A DNA stretch of 64,000 nucleotides. Origin: Rhodovulum sp. Lineage in GTDB: Bacteria; Pseudomonadota; Alphaproteobacteria; Rhodobacterales; Rhodobacteraceae. How positions within the stretch are numbered: position 1 is the stretch's first letter; each line of letters opens with the position of its first letter. Shown here in pieces: positions 26,932 through 35,553 of the stretch. The position numbers and the translations under genes are program-made. The DNA is taken from contig PALT01000033.1 of NCBI GenBank assembly GCA_002706605.1, forward strand, positions 372,001 through 436,000. The letters run 5' to 3'. Under the pieces are notes generated by a model. That model searched no databases. It was given only the letters and a program-made list of their open reading frames with translations, and was not told the DNA's origin.

Positions 26932-27650
26932 GCGGGGAACAGATGCGCCAGTTTCGACATCGCGGCGTCGATCTGGCCTGCGTCCGTGCCACGGATCACG
27001 ATGTTGGACCCATAGGCACCGTTTTCCTGAAACGGGTAGGAGCCGATCGAAAGGTCGGGAAATTCGGTGGCCAGTGTCGACAGGGGACCGGCAATTTCGC
27101 CTTCGCCGCGATCAATGCGCCACGATTGGCTGAGCATCGGTGCGCCGCCCGTCAGGGTCGGCAGGACAGAGGCGACCATCGCCTGAAAAACCGACGGCAC
27201 ACCGGCCATGACGTGGACATTGCCGATGGTAAAGCCGGGCGCAATCGACACGGGGTTGTCGATCAATGTCGCGCCGTCGGGGATGCGCGCCATGCGCTGA
27301 CGCGCGTCGTTGAACTCGCGCCCCGAGCGCGCGTAATGCGCGGCCAACAGGTCATAGGCGTCTTGGCGGATGCCGATGGGGGTGTTGAACGCGGCGGCGA
27401 CGGCCTCGGCGGTGATGTCGTCATGGGTCGGGCCAATCCCGCCCGAGGTGAACACGTTGTCATAGGCCGCGCGCAGGGCATTGACCGCCCCGATGATCGC
27501 ATCCGCGTCGTCCGACACCACCCGCGCCTCGGCCAAGGTGATCCCGTTTTTGGTCAGCTCCCCCGCCAGATAGTGCATGTTCGAATCCCGCGTCCGACCG
27601 GATAGGATTTCATCACCAATAATCAGGATGGCGGCGGTGGGGTTCGGCAT
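26928..27650 (-). CDS. CinA N-terminal domain protein (competence/damage-inducible protein A, MoaB-like)
   Basis: 240 residues, containing only the MoCF/MogA-like COG1058 domain (ILIIGDEILSGRTRDSN at the start, SGGIGPTHDD in the middle) and a short C-terminal part. It lacks the CinA C-terminal NMN deamidase domain. COG1058 proteins can be ADP-ribose or FAD pyrophosphatases; here the function is uncertain. It begins the overlapping operon cinA-GNAT-AhpD-like-OmpA, divergent from sfsA. Confidence 0.88.
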   Translation of the reverse strand: MPNPTAAILIIGDEILSGRTRDSNMHYLAGELTKNGITLAEARVVSDDADAIIGAVNALRAAYDNVFTSGGIGPTHDDITAEAVAAAFNTPIGIRQDAYDLLAAHYARSGREFNDARQRMARIPDGATLIDNPVSIAPGFTIGNVHVMAGVPSVFQAMVASVLPTLTGGAPMLSQSWRIDRGEGEIAGPLSTLATEFPDLSIGSYPFQENGAYGSNIVIRGTDAGQIDAAMSKLAHLFPA

Positions 27651-27763
27651 CGGCGTATTCCTTATGACGTGCAGGGCAAAGATATCGGTCCGGCGGCTGG
27701 CGGCAAGGGCAGGCGTGCAGTGTTTCGCGTTGATAAGCGGGAAAATGGTGATACCACCGGCCT

Positions 27764-28471
27764 ATGGACTTTGCGACGCCCCTGATCCCCGCCCGATTGA
27801 TCAAACGCTATAAACGGTTTCTGGCCGATTGCCGGTTGGATGACGGCCAAGAGGTGACCGCCCATTGCGCCAATCCAGGCTCGATGATGGGGCTGGCCGA
27901 ACCGGGGATGCGGGTGTGGCTGGAACCCAATGACGATCCCAAGAAAAAGCTGAAATATGGCTGGCGTCTGGTCGATCACGAAAACGGCCATTTCACGGGC
28001 GTGGATACCTCTGTGCCGAATCGCGCCCTGCGTCAGGCGTTGATGGATCGCGCGATCCCCGAACTGGCCGCCTATGACACCGTCCGGCCCGAGGTCAAAT
28101 ATGGCGAAAACAGCCGGATTGATTTCCTGCTGACGTCTCCGGACCTGCCCGACGTTTATGTCGAGGTGAAGTCGGTCACGCTTTGTCGTCAATCCGGTCT
28201 GGCCGAGTTTCCCGATAGCGTCACCGCGCGCGGGGCCAAGCATCTGGACGAACTGGTCAAGGTGATGGAGATGGGCGCGCGGGCGATGATGCTCTATCTG
28301 ATCCAGCGCACCGATTGTGACCGGTTCGACGTGGCCCGCGACATTGATCCGACCTATGCCGCCAAATACGACGCGGCCCGCGCGGTGGGGGTCGAGGTGC
28401 TGTGCTATGACACCGTAATTTCGCCGGACGGGGTCACGATTGGCCGGAAACTGCCTCCCGCGCCCTTGTAA
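27764..28471 (+). CDS. sfsA: SfsA family protein (sugar fermentation stimulation protein homologue)
   Basis: 235 residues, full length. Family motifs include the N-terminal LIPARLIKRYKRFLAD, CANPGSM, the nuclease-like EVKYGENSRIDFLL and YVEVKSVTL. The C-terminal half is restriction-endonuclease-like and the N-terminus OB-like; DNA binding is reported for E. coli SfsA, the cellular role is unclear. It reads into map after 70 nt. Confidence 0.93.
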   Translation: MDFATPLIPARLIKRYKRFLADCRLDDGQEVTAHCANPGSMMGLAEPGMRVWLEPNDDPKKKLKYGWRLVDHENGHFTGVDTSVPNRALRQALMDRAIPELAAYDTVRPEVKYGENSRIDFLLTSPDLPDVYVEVKSVTLCRQSGLAEFPDSVTARGAKHLDELVKVMEMGARAMMLYLIQRTDCDRFDVARDIDPTYAAKYDAARAVGVEVLCYDTVISPDGVTIGRKLPPAPL

Positions 28472-28541
28472 TCCGGCGTCAGGGACTGGTGTTTCGGGCA
28501 CGCGCGTTTTATTTAGGCGCGAACAGCCAGTGGAGAGAACC

Positions 28542-29354
28542 GTGATCAAAGCACCCCGTGGACGCGTCACCAAGGATGGTATTCGCATTTACGAACAGGC
28601 CGATTTTGCAGGGATGCAGGCGGCAGGTAAGGTCGCGGCCACCATTCTGGACGAGATCGCCGAGCACGTGTTCCCCGGTCAGACCACCGGCGAGATCGAC
28701 CGCATCATCACCCAAAAGGTTGAAGAGTCCGGATCGAAATCCGCGACCATCGGGTACAAGGGCTATCAGCACGCCAGCTGTATCAGCGTGAACCACGTCG
28801 TGTGCCACGGCATCCCGGGTGATAAACGTCTAAAGGACGGCGATATCCTGAACATCGACGTGACGGTGATCGTGGACGGCTGGTACGGCGACACCAGTCG
28901 CATGTATGTGGCGGGCAACATCGGTCGCAAGGCCGAGCGTCTGGTCCAAGTCACCCATGACGCCCTGTTCAAAGGCATCGAGGCCGTCAAGCCCGGCAAC
29001 ACCTTTGGCGACATCGGCCACGCCATCCAGTCCTATGTCGAAGGCCACCGGATGAGCGTCGTGCGCGATTTCTGTGGTCACGGTCTGGGTCAGGTGTTCC
29101 ACGCGCCGCCGAACGTTCTGCACTATGGCCGTGCGGGCACCGGTCCCGTTCTCGAAGAGGGCATGTTCTTTACCATCGAACCCATGGTGAACATTGGCCG
29201 TCCAGAGACCAAGGTTCTGGCCGATGACTGGACCGCCGTGACCCGCGACAAATCCCTGTCGGCCCAGTTCGAACATTCGATTGGGGTGACGGCGGACGGG
29301 TTTGAAATCTTTACCCTGTCGCCAGGCGATAAGTTCCACCCGACCTGGTCCTAA
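28542..29354 (+). CDS. map: type I methionine aminopeptidase
   Basis: 270 residues. Removes the initiator Met from nascent proteins in the cytoplasm. The pita-bread fold metal ligands are visible: Asp in LNIDVTVIVDG and the following GDTSRM, His in FCGHGLG, Glu in FTIEP and Glu in QFEHSIGV. It starts with GTG; TGGAGAG lies 7 nt upstream, and the frame upstream has no good alternative. A His in the substrate pocket appears in VVCHGIPG. Confidence 0.95.
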   Translation: MIKAPRGRVTKDGIRIYEQADFAGMQAAGKVAATILDEIAEHVFPGQTTGEIDRIITQKVEESGSKSATIGYKGYQHASCISVNHVVCHGIPGDKRLKDGDILNIDVTVIVDGWYGDTSRMYVAGNIGRKAERLVQVTHDALFKGIEAVKPGNTFGDIGHAIQSYVEGHRMSVVRDFCGHGLGQVFHAPPNVLHYGRAGTGPVLEEGMFFTIEPMVNIGRPETKVLADDWTAVTRDKSLSAQFEHSIGVTADGFEIFTLSPGDKFHPTWS

Positions 29355-29369
29355 GGCGCTGGGCCACGG

Positions 29370-30017
29370 TTACAGGCCCAGCAACCCCGGCAAATCCCGC
29401 ATCGACGTGAAAATCACCGCGCCCTCATCGCGCAGGGCCTGATCCTTGCCGTGTGGCGCATAGCCAAAACACCGCATCCCCGCACGGGCGGCGGCACGGG
29501 CACCGGTCGCGCTGTCCTCAATCACGACGGCCTGTTCGGGCGCGGCGTTTACGGCGGCGGCGGCATGCAGGTAAAGACCCGGATCAGGCTTGGCACAGTT
29601 CAGGGCCTGCCCCGAGAACAACCGGCCCTTGAGGCGCGCATAGACATCCGGATGCTGGCCAAGGGTCAGGTCCATTTTTTCTGGCGTGCCGTTCGATCCG
29701 ACCGCATAGGGCACCCCCGCCGCATCAAGGATATCCAGCAGTTCGGACACGCCATCCATCAGGGCGACGTTTTCGGCAAGGGCCGCATAGATCTTGTCAT
29801 AGACCTGCGCGGACCAGTCATCGGGCAGGTCCACACCAATGGCACGCACACGTTTGGCAATGGCGGGCACAGTGCCACCGACGAACCGCTCTTCCATCTC
29901 GTGCAGGGTGATGTCCATCCCGTGCGCGATCAGGTCCTCATGGATCACGCGCAGGGTTTCGGGTTCGCTGTCGACCAGAACACCGTCACAGTCAAACAAC
30001 ACAGCAGAAGGTTTCAT
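29370..30017 (-). CDS. HAD superfamily phosphatase (beta-phosphoglucomutase/Gph-like)
   Basis: 215 residues. HAD motif I is FDCDGVLVDSEP at the N-terminus, motif II is in VGSNGTPEK, and motifs III/IV are in AKPDPGLYL and VIEDSATG. A helical cap (type C1) lies between motif I and II. Substrate cannot be told from the sequence. The ATG directly abuts the rsmD stop (TGAATG), so it is the third gene of the FAD reductase-rsmD-HAD operon. Confidence 0.9.
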   Translation of the reverse strand: MKPSAVLFDCDGVLVDSEPETLRVIHEDLIAHGMDITLHEMEERFVGGTVPAIAKRVRAIGVDLPDDWSAQVYDKIYAALAENVALMDGVSELLDILDAAGVPYAVGSNGTPEKMDLTLGQHPDVYARLKGRLFSGQALNCAKPDPGLYLHAAAAVNAAPEQAVVIEDSATGARAAARAGMRCFGYAPHGKDQALRDEGAVIFTSMRDLPGLLGL

Positions 30018-30578
30018 TCAATTCGCCTGTAGGATCGAAATTTTTGTGTCGCCGTATTTGCGCTGATCCAGCATGGTCAGGGCATCGGGCGGGGTGATAT
30101 CGGCGCTGTCTTCCCAGACGATCAACGCCTCGGGCGCGACCCAGCCGCCCGACAAGGCCGCCGCCATCGCGCGCTCGCCCAACTCCTTGGCATAGGGCGG
30201 GTCCAGAAAGATTAGATCAAACGGCTCGCCCGTGTTTTGCGGCAGGCGCGTCGCGTCACGGCGAATGATGCTGCACCGGTCTTCCGCGCGGCATTTGCGG
30301 ATGTTTTCCTGAATAAGGGACCGCGCTTTGTTCCCGTCATCGACAAAGGTGACGGCCACCGCCCCACGCGACAGCGCCTCAAGACCCAAGGCCCCCGTCC
30401 CTGCAAACAGGTCCAGCACCCGCGCTCCGTCCACCGGATCGCCATAGCCGCCATTTTGCAGCAGGTTGAACAGGCTCTCGCGGACGCGGTCCGTCGTCGG
30501 GCGCAGATGCGCGCCCGCGTCGCCCTTGCCAACAGATGCCAGCGTCAGGCCACGGAAATCGCCCGCGATGATCCTCAC
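30018..30578 (-). CDS. rsmD: 16S rRNA (guanine(966)-N(2))-methyltransferase RsmD
   Basis: 186 residues, usual length. N-terminal MRIIAGDFRG is diagnostic. The SAM motif LDLFAGTGALGLEAL and the catalytic DPPY motif follow. It methylates G966 in the small-subunit rRNA during assembly. Its ATG overlaps the stop of the upstream oxidoreductase by 4 nt. Confidence 0.95.
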   Translation of the reverse strand: MRIIAGDFRGLTLASVGKGDAGAHLRPTTDRVRESLFNLLQNGGYGDPVDGARVLDLFAGTGALGLEALSRGAVAVTFVDDGNKARSLIQENIRKCRAEDRCSIIRRDATRLPQNTGEPFDLIFLDPPYAKELGERAMAAALSGGWVAPEALIVWEDSADITPPDALTMLDQRKYGDTKISILQAN

Positions 30579-31780
30579 GCTTTCATCAACTGTTTCAGAT
30601 CGGTCGATGCATCGGCCACCGCCGCCGGATCGGGGGTCTTGCCCATGCTCAGCAACCGTTTCCCGACCATATAGGCGCGCGGATCGTTGATCGCATCCAC
30701 GGCCAAAAACGTGTCGCCCTTATAATACCAATGCGACAGGGCGGCGCCGTCCTGACGGGTGACGATCCGGTCATAACCGGTGTTCAGGCCCGCGATCTGC
30801 AGGTGGGTATCGTATTGATCGGACCAGAACCACGGCTCAGGGCGATAGGGTTTGTCCGCCCCCATCATATTCTCGGCGGCATTTTCGGCCTGATCAATTG
30901 CGTTCTGAACGCTCTCCAGACGCATCTGCCCGTTCGGTCCGGGGAAGGACGCGCAATCGCCCGCCGCATAGACGTCTGGATCCGAGGTCTGCCCGAATTC
31001 GTTCACCGCGATCCCGTTGTCGATGGTCAACCCCGCCTCAGCGGCCAGAGCATCGGCGGGCATAATCCCCACCCCGACAATCGCGAAATCAATGTCCAAG
31101 GTCGTCCCGTCGCTGAGCTCTGCGCCGGACACGCGACCCTCACCAGTCAGGCATTTCAGGCCGACGCCCTCGCGGATATCGACGCCGTTGCTCTGGTGCA
31201 GATCGCGGAAATAGTCGGATGTCTCGGGCGCGGCGACCCGTTGCAGAATACGGTCGGCCATTTCGACCAAGGTCACCTTCAGGCCCAGCTTGGCCGCAAC
31301 CGCTGCCGCCTCGAGCCCGATATAGCCGCCCCCGATGATCAGAACGCGGCGCCCGTCGGTGAATTCGGGTGCCATGGCGTCGACATCGCTCAATCCGCGC
31401 ACGACATAAACGCCGTCCAGATCGCCCCCGATGGCGGCGGGCAAACGGCGGGGCACAGACCCCGTTGTCAGGGCCAGCTTGTCATAGGCGATCACCTCAT
31501 CGCCAATCGTGACGGTCTTGGCGGCAGCGTCGATTTTGGCCGCGGCTCTGGACAGTTTCAGGGTGATATCGTTGTCCGCGTAATAGGCCTCGGGGCGCAG
31601 GAACAGACGCTCCAGTTCCATCTCGCCCAGCAAGTATTTTTTCGACAGCGGCGGACGTTGATAGGGCGGCACGGCTTCTTCGCCGATCAATGTAACCTGA
31701 CCGTCAAACCCTGATGCGCGCAGTTTCGCGACCAATGCGCTGCCTGCTTGTCCTGCCCCGATCACAACGTAATGCGCCAT
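30575..31780 (-). CDS. ferredoxin reductase-type NAD(P)/FAD oxidoreductase
   Basis: 401 residues. The FAD-binding Rossmann motif is VIGAGQAGSALVAKL at the N-terminus, the NAD(P) motif is IIGGGYIGLEAAAVA at about residue 150, and FAD contact is at VYAAGDCAS. A C-terminal reductase domain (HWYYKGDTFLAVDAIND) marks the rubredoxin/putidaredoxin-reductase family, which passes electrons from NADH to ferredoxins for monooxygenases. The first in-frame codon is TTG at 31783; the ATG at 31780 is preferred. It is divergent from a peroxiredoxin and heads the rsmD-HAD operon. Confidence 0.9.
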   Translation of the reverse strand: MAHYVVIGAGQAGSALVAKLRASGFDGQVTLIGEEAVPPYQRPPLSKKYLLGEMELERLFLRPEAYYADNDITLKLSRAAAKIDAAAKTVTIGDEVIAYDKLALTTGSVPRRLPAAIGGDLDGVYVVRGLSDVDAMAPEFTDGRRVLIIGGGYIGLEAAAVAAKLGLKVTLVEMADRILQRVAAPETSDYFRDLHQSNGVDIREGVGLKCLTGEGRVSGAELSDGTTLDIDFAIVGVGIMPADALAAEAGLTIDNGIAVNEFGQTSDPDVYAAGDCASFPGPNGQMRLESVQNAIDQAENAAENMMGADKPYRPEPWFWSDQYDTHLQIAGLNTGYDRIVTRQDGAALSHWYYKGDTFLAVDAINDPRAYMVGKRLLSMGKTPDPAAVADASTDLKQLMKA

Positions 31781-31868
31781 CAAAATTCCTCCCCCGAAAA
31801 CTGGTCATTTGTTGGCGGTAACCTATAACTGTAACCAAGACCAACGCAATCCGATTGGAGAAACGAAC

Positions 31869-32357
31869 ATGACTTTGGCCGTTGGCGATCGCCTACCTGA
31901 CGCGACGCTTATCAAAATGGGGGCAGAAGGCCCTGAACAAGTGCAAATGGCCGACCTGACCAAAGGGCGAAAAGTGGTGATCTTTGCCGTGCCCGGCGCC
32001 TATACCCCGACCTGCCATTCGGCCCATATGCCCAGCTTTGTGCGCACCCGTGATCAATTCGCGGACAAGGGCGTCGATGCGGTGATCTGTGTGTCGGTAA
32101 ACGATCCCTTCGTCATGGGCGCATGGGCCAAGGACACCGGCGCGGATGCGGCGGGCATCCTTGCCCTTGCCGACGCCGAGAGCGCCTTTACCACCGCAAT
32201 CGGTATGGATTTCACCGCTCCTCCGGTGGGTCTGATGTCGCGCTCCAAACGCTATGCGCTGATGGCCGAGGATGGCGTGGTCAAGGTTCTGCAAGCCGAA
32301 GAAAACCCCGGCGTCTGTGAGGTCTCGGGCGGCGAGGCGATGCTCGACGCGATCTGA
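31869..32357 (+). CDS. Prx5-type peroxiredoxin
   Basis: 162 residues. The peroxidatic Cys is in PGAYTPTCHSAHMPSF (about residue 48), and a second Cys near the C-terminus (NPGVCEVSGG) may resolve it. Prx5-type enzymes reduce hydrogen peroxide and organic peroxides in the cytoplasm, often with glutathione or glutaredoxin. The start is set by GGAG 9 nt upstream; longer in-frame starts lack a ribosome site. A strong terminator follows. Confidence 0.94.
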   Translation: MTLAVGDRLPDATLIKMGAEGPEQVQMADLTKGRKVVIFAVPGAYTPTCHSAHMPSFVRTRDQFADKGVDAVICVSVNDPFVMGAWAKDTGADAAGILALADAESAFTTAIGMDFTAPPVGLMSRSKRYALMAEDGVVKVLQAEENPGVCEVSGGEAMLDAI

Positions 32358-32379
32358 GGTCAGCGCCACTCAAACAACA

Positions 32380-32404
32380 AACGCCGGGCAATGCCCGGCG
32401 TTTT
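32380..32404. terminator. bidirectional intrinsic terminator
   Basis: The perfect 11-bp stem AACGCCGGGCA / TGCCCGGCGTT has a one-base loop (shorter stem in practice) and is followed by TTTTCATTTT on the plus strand. It separates the convergent peroxiredoxin and mscS genes. Confidence 0.88.
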
Positions 32405-32423
32405 CATTTTGACAATGGGTCGT

Positions 32424-33254
32424 TTACGCGTCGGTGCGGATGACCGTTTGGGTCGGGAACGGAATGTCGATCCCTTCGCGGTCAAACGCCTCTTTCACGG
32501 CGCGGGTCAGGTCGAACTTCAGACCCCAGTAATCCGACGATGCGCACCAGATACGGACGACGAAATCGACCGAACTGTCGCCCAGATTGCCGATTTTCAC
32601 GAACGGCTCGGGGTCGGAATGGGCGCGGGTATCTTGTGCGATACAGCCACGAATGACCTTTTCCGCATGGGCCAGATTGGTGTTGTAGGACACACCAAAC
32701 GTCATGTCGCAACGGCGTTTGTCGTGATAGGAAAAGTTCGTAATCGCCGAGGACCAGATATCCCCGTTCGGCACGATGATCTGCACGTTGTCGGGCGTGG
32801 TCAGTTCGGTAAAAAATAGGGTGATGGCCGACACCGTGCCGCTCTCGCCACCGGCCTCGATGTAATCGCCGGCCTTGAACGGGCGAAACCCGATCAGCAT
32901 CACACCGGCCGCAAGGTTCGACAGGGTCCCCTGCAACGCCAGACCAATTGCCAAACCGGCGGCACCGATCAGTGCGACCAGTGACGTGGTCTGAATTCCG
33001 AACCGTCCCAGAATGAAAATCGTCGCCATGGCGAGGATGCCATATTTGGCGATACTGCCAAGGAACCCCATCAAGGTCGGGTCGAACCGGCGGCTCTTTT
33101 CCGGCAGGCTGACAATCCGGCGCTTGGCCCAACTGCTCAGCCACAGGGCCACGATCAGGATCACAAAGGCATAGAGCACATTCAGCCCAAGCCCAATGAT
33201 CCAGCCGATGTTTTCTTCAACCAGTGTTTCGATCTGTTCTAGGTCTAGTTCCAC
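32424..33254 (-). CDS. small-conductance mechanosensitive channel (MscS family)
   Basis: 276 residues. Three N-terminal hydrophobic helices include the pore-lining third helix (GAAGLAIGLALQGTLSNLAAG), which has the Gly/Ala pattern of MscS TM3. The beta domain (PFKAGDYIEAGGESGTV) and the C-terminal alpha-beta domain follow. Releases solutes on osmotic down-shock. It starts within the end of the PCD gene (10-nt overlap) and is last in the ridA-GDPD-FemAB-PCD-mscS operon. Confidence 0.94.
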   Translation of the reverse strand: MELDLEQIETLVEENIGWIIGLGLNVLYAFVILIVALWLSSWAKRRIVSLPEKSRRFDPTLMGFLGSIAKYGILAMATIFILGRFGIQTTSLVALIGAAGLAIGLALQGTLSNLAAGVMLIGFRPFKAGDYIEAGGESGTVSAITLFFTELTTPDNVQIIVPNGDIWSSAITNFSYHDKRRCDMTFGVSYNTNLAHAEKVIRGCIAQDTRAHSDPEPFVKIGNLGDSSVDFVVRIWCASSDYWGLKFDLTRAVKEAFDREGIDIPFPTQTVIRTDA

Positions 33255-33544
33255 GAAATCTCATCCATCTTCTTCGCCAGTTTCACGTCCAGTGCCGACA
33301 GCCCGCCGACATCATGCGTCGTCAACGTAACGCGCACGGAACGATAAACGTTGCACCATTCGGGGTGGTGGTTCCATTTTTCTGCGAAAATGGCAATCCG
33401 CGTCATCCATCCAAAGGCAGCGGTGAAATCGGAAAACGTGAATTCCTTGGTGATTGCGTCGCGCCCGTCGGTGATGGTCCAGCCGGTTTTGCTCAGGTCG
33501 GCCAAGGCCGCGTCGCGTTCATCGCCGGTCAGTTTCTCGGTCAT
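33245..33544 (-). CDS. phhB: pterin-4-alpha-carbinolamine dehydratase
   Basis: 99 residues, normal length. The family signature with EKWNHHPEW, Tyr-x-x-Val and THDVGGLSALD is complete. It dehydrates 4a-hydroxytetrahydropterin and supports aromatic amino acid hydroxylases and other pterin enzymes. No phenylalanine hydroxylase gene is present in the window. It overlaps the FemAB-like gene upstream by 4 nt and mscS downstream by 10 nt. Confidence 0.93.
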   Translation of the reverse strand: MTEKLTGDERDAALADLSKTGWTITDGRDAITKEFTFSDFTAAFGWMTRIAIFAEKWNHHPEWCNVYRSVRVTLTTHDVGGLSALDVKLAKKMDEISWN

Positions 33545-34770
33545 GTCTCATCCAATGGTTGGGCCTTTTTGAACGGGCCATAGGAGGTCAGGATCTCGAT
33601 TTCCTCATCCACGGCGGCGCGTTCGGCGTCTAGATAGGTGGACACGGCCTTGGCAAAGCCCTCATCGCGCAGCCAATGCGCCGAATGGGTCTGAACGGGT
33701 AGATACCCGCGCGCCAGCTTGTGATCGCCCTGCGCGCCTGCCTCAACCCGCGCCAGACCGTTGGAAATCGCATAGTCGATGGCCTGATAATAGCACGCCT
33801 CGAAATGCAGGCACGGATGATGTTCCGTGGCGCCCCAATACCGCCCGTATACACAATCCCGCCCGATCATGTTCAGCGCCCCCGCAACCGGACGTCCGTC
33901 CCGTTCCGCCAGCACAAGCAAAACGTCATCGCGCATCGTGTCGTGCAGGATGTCGAAAAACGCACGGCTGAGATAGGGGGACCCCCATTTGCGTGCGCCG
34001 GTGTCCTGATAAAAGGTCCAGAAGTAATCCCAATATTCCGCTTTAATCTCATCGCCGGTCAGGGCGCGGATGGTGCCGCCGAAATCTTGCGCTGTGCGGC
34101 GTTCCTTGCGGATGGCCTTGCGTTTGCGCGACGACAGGCTGTCCAGAAAGGCATCGAAATCCGCATAGCCGTCGTTGTGCCAATGGTATTGCTGGGACAC
34201 GCGCGCCATCAGGCCCATGTCGGACATCGCGCCGATCTCATCCTCGGTACAGAATGTGATGTGCAACGAGGACAGGTTGTTATTCGCGGCCAGCTGTACC
34301 GCCCCTTGGATCAGACCGGCGCGCGCGACGTCTGCAAATTCGGGCCGGACCAGCAACCGCCGCCCCGTGACGGGCGTGAAGGGCACCGCGACTTGCAGTT
34401 TCGGGTAATAGTTCCCGCCCGCCCGTTCATAGGCATGGGCCCAGTTGTGATCAAAGATATATTCGCCCTGCGAATGCGCCTTGAGATACATGGGCGCGAC
34501 GCCGATCACCTGATCGCCAATGCGGGCGATGATGTAATGCGGATACCACCCCGTGCCGTCGCCGACCGATCCGCTTTGCTCTAGCGCGTCCAGAAACCGG
34601 TAGGTCGTGAACGGGTCCAAAGGCGCGCCGCCCTCCGCCGTCTCCGGACAGGCGCAGGCGTCCCATTCGGGTTGGGAAATGGCACTGAGGCTGCGAACAA
34701 CCTCAATGCTGACTTCGGCTTGGGCGTGGGTATCTGCGTTTGGCATCTGCTCTCGGGCGTTTTTTGACAT
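33541..34770 (-). CDS. FemAB/GNAT-fold family protein (peptidogalycan biosynthesis, DUF482)
   Basis: 409 residues. It shows the DUF482 pattern: DNWAHAYERAGGNYYPKLQVAVPFTPV-type motifs (in part HNWAHAYER and YYPKLQVAVPF), a basic segment SSRKRKAIRKERR, and a C-terminal HFEACYYQ. The fold is related to FemAB peptidyltransferases and GNATs, and the likely role is transfer of an amino acid or acyl group in envelope biogenesis, unproven. An internal ATG at residue 9 is an alternative start. Part of the ridA-mscS operon. Confidence 0.85.
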   Translation of the reverse strand: MSKNAREQMPNADTHAQAEVSIEVVRSLSAISQPEWDACACPETAEGGAPLDPFTTYRFLDALEQSGSVGDGTGWYPHYIIARIGDQVIGVAPMYLKAHSQGEYIFDHNWAHAYERAGGNYYPKLQVAVPFTPVTGRRLLVRPEFADVARAGLIQGAVQLAANNNLSSLHITFCTEDEIGAMSDMGLMARVSQQYHWHNDGYADFDAFLDSLSSRKRKAIRKERRTAQDFGGTIRALTGDEIKAEYWDYFWTFYQDTGARKWGSPYLSRAFFDILHDTMRDDVLLVLAERDGRPVAGALNMIGRDCVYGRYWGATEHHPCLHFEACYYQAIDYAISNGLARVEAGAQGDHKLARGYLPVQTHSAHWLRDEGFAKAVSTYLDAERAAVDEEIEILTSYGPFKKAQPLDET

Positions 34771-34791
34771 GTGGTGCCCGCCCGCGCAGGG

Positions 34792-35547
34792 TCAAGTGGT
34801 GGGCAGGTATCCCTCAAACGTGATGTTATCTGCCACTTGGCGCGCGGTCTGTTCAATTTCGCTCGACCGGACGGTCCAGCATAGGATCGGATGACCATCC
34901 GCATGCAAGTCCATCACCGGTTTCGCGGTCAGGTTATTTACATCATGGCTGATGAAACAGGCACCGACGCGCTCAAAATCCGGAATGCGGCGCAGTTCCA
35001 TGCGACGCGCCTCGGGGATCAGGGGCCAATCGCCGCCCTCAAACGCACAGGTGGTCAGGCCACGGGGCACATCAGGCGCGTGTTCGGCCATGGCGGCGAC
35101 CGAATGCGGGTTGAACGACATGACCGCCACGGGACCGGAATACCCGCGCAGGACCTCGCCAATCCGCGCCTCTAGCGGGCCGATGTTGGGGCCAAGCGCG
35201 CCATCCTGATCCTTAACCTCAATCAGCAGGGGCACCTGACCGTTCACCAGGTCCAGAACCTCGGCCAAGGTCGGGATGCCCTCATCCCCGTGGCGCAGGG
35301 GGATCGCGGACAGTTCCGCCGCCGTGCGCGTGGCAATGGGGCCGGTTTCATCCGTCAGCCGCCCAAGGTCATAGTCGTGAAACACCATCGCCTCGCCGTC
35401 GGCGGAGCGTTGGATGTCGATCTCAATCCCGAAACCCAGAGCGATGGCCGCCTTGATGGCCGCCCGGCTGTTTTCCGGGTGGCCTTTGGTGATGTCATGC
35501 AGGGCCCGATGCGCGATCGGGACACAGAGAAACGATTCCGGCAGCAT
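34792..35547 (-). CDS. ugpQ: glycerophosphodiester phosphodiesterase, cytoplasmic type
   Basis: 251 residues, TIM-barrel GDPD. Catalytic and metal residues are visible in IAHRALHD, HPENSRAAI, GIEIDIQ and VFHDYDL. It hydrolyses glycerophosphodiesters to glycerol-3-phosphate and an alcohol. No signal peptide, hence UgpQ-like rather than periplasmic GlpQ. 21 nt upstream of the FemAB-like gene and 6 nt downstream of ridA. Confidence 0.93.
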   Translation of the reverse strand: MLPESFLCVPIAHRALHDITKGHPENSRAAIKAAIALGFGIEIDIQRSADGEAMVFHDYDLGRLTDETGPIATRTAAELSAIPLRHGDEGIPTLAEVLDLVNGQVPLLIEVKDQDGALGPNIGPLEARIGEVLRGYSGPVAVMSFNPHSVAAMAEHAPDVPRGLTTCAFEGGDWPLIPEARRMELRRIPDFERVGACFISHDVNNLTAKPVMDLHADGHPILCWTVRSSEIEQTARQVADNITFEGYLPTT

Positions 35548-35553
35548 GGCGCG

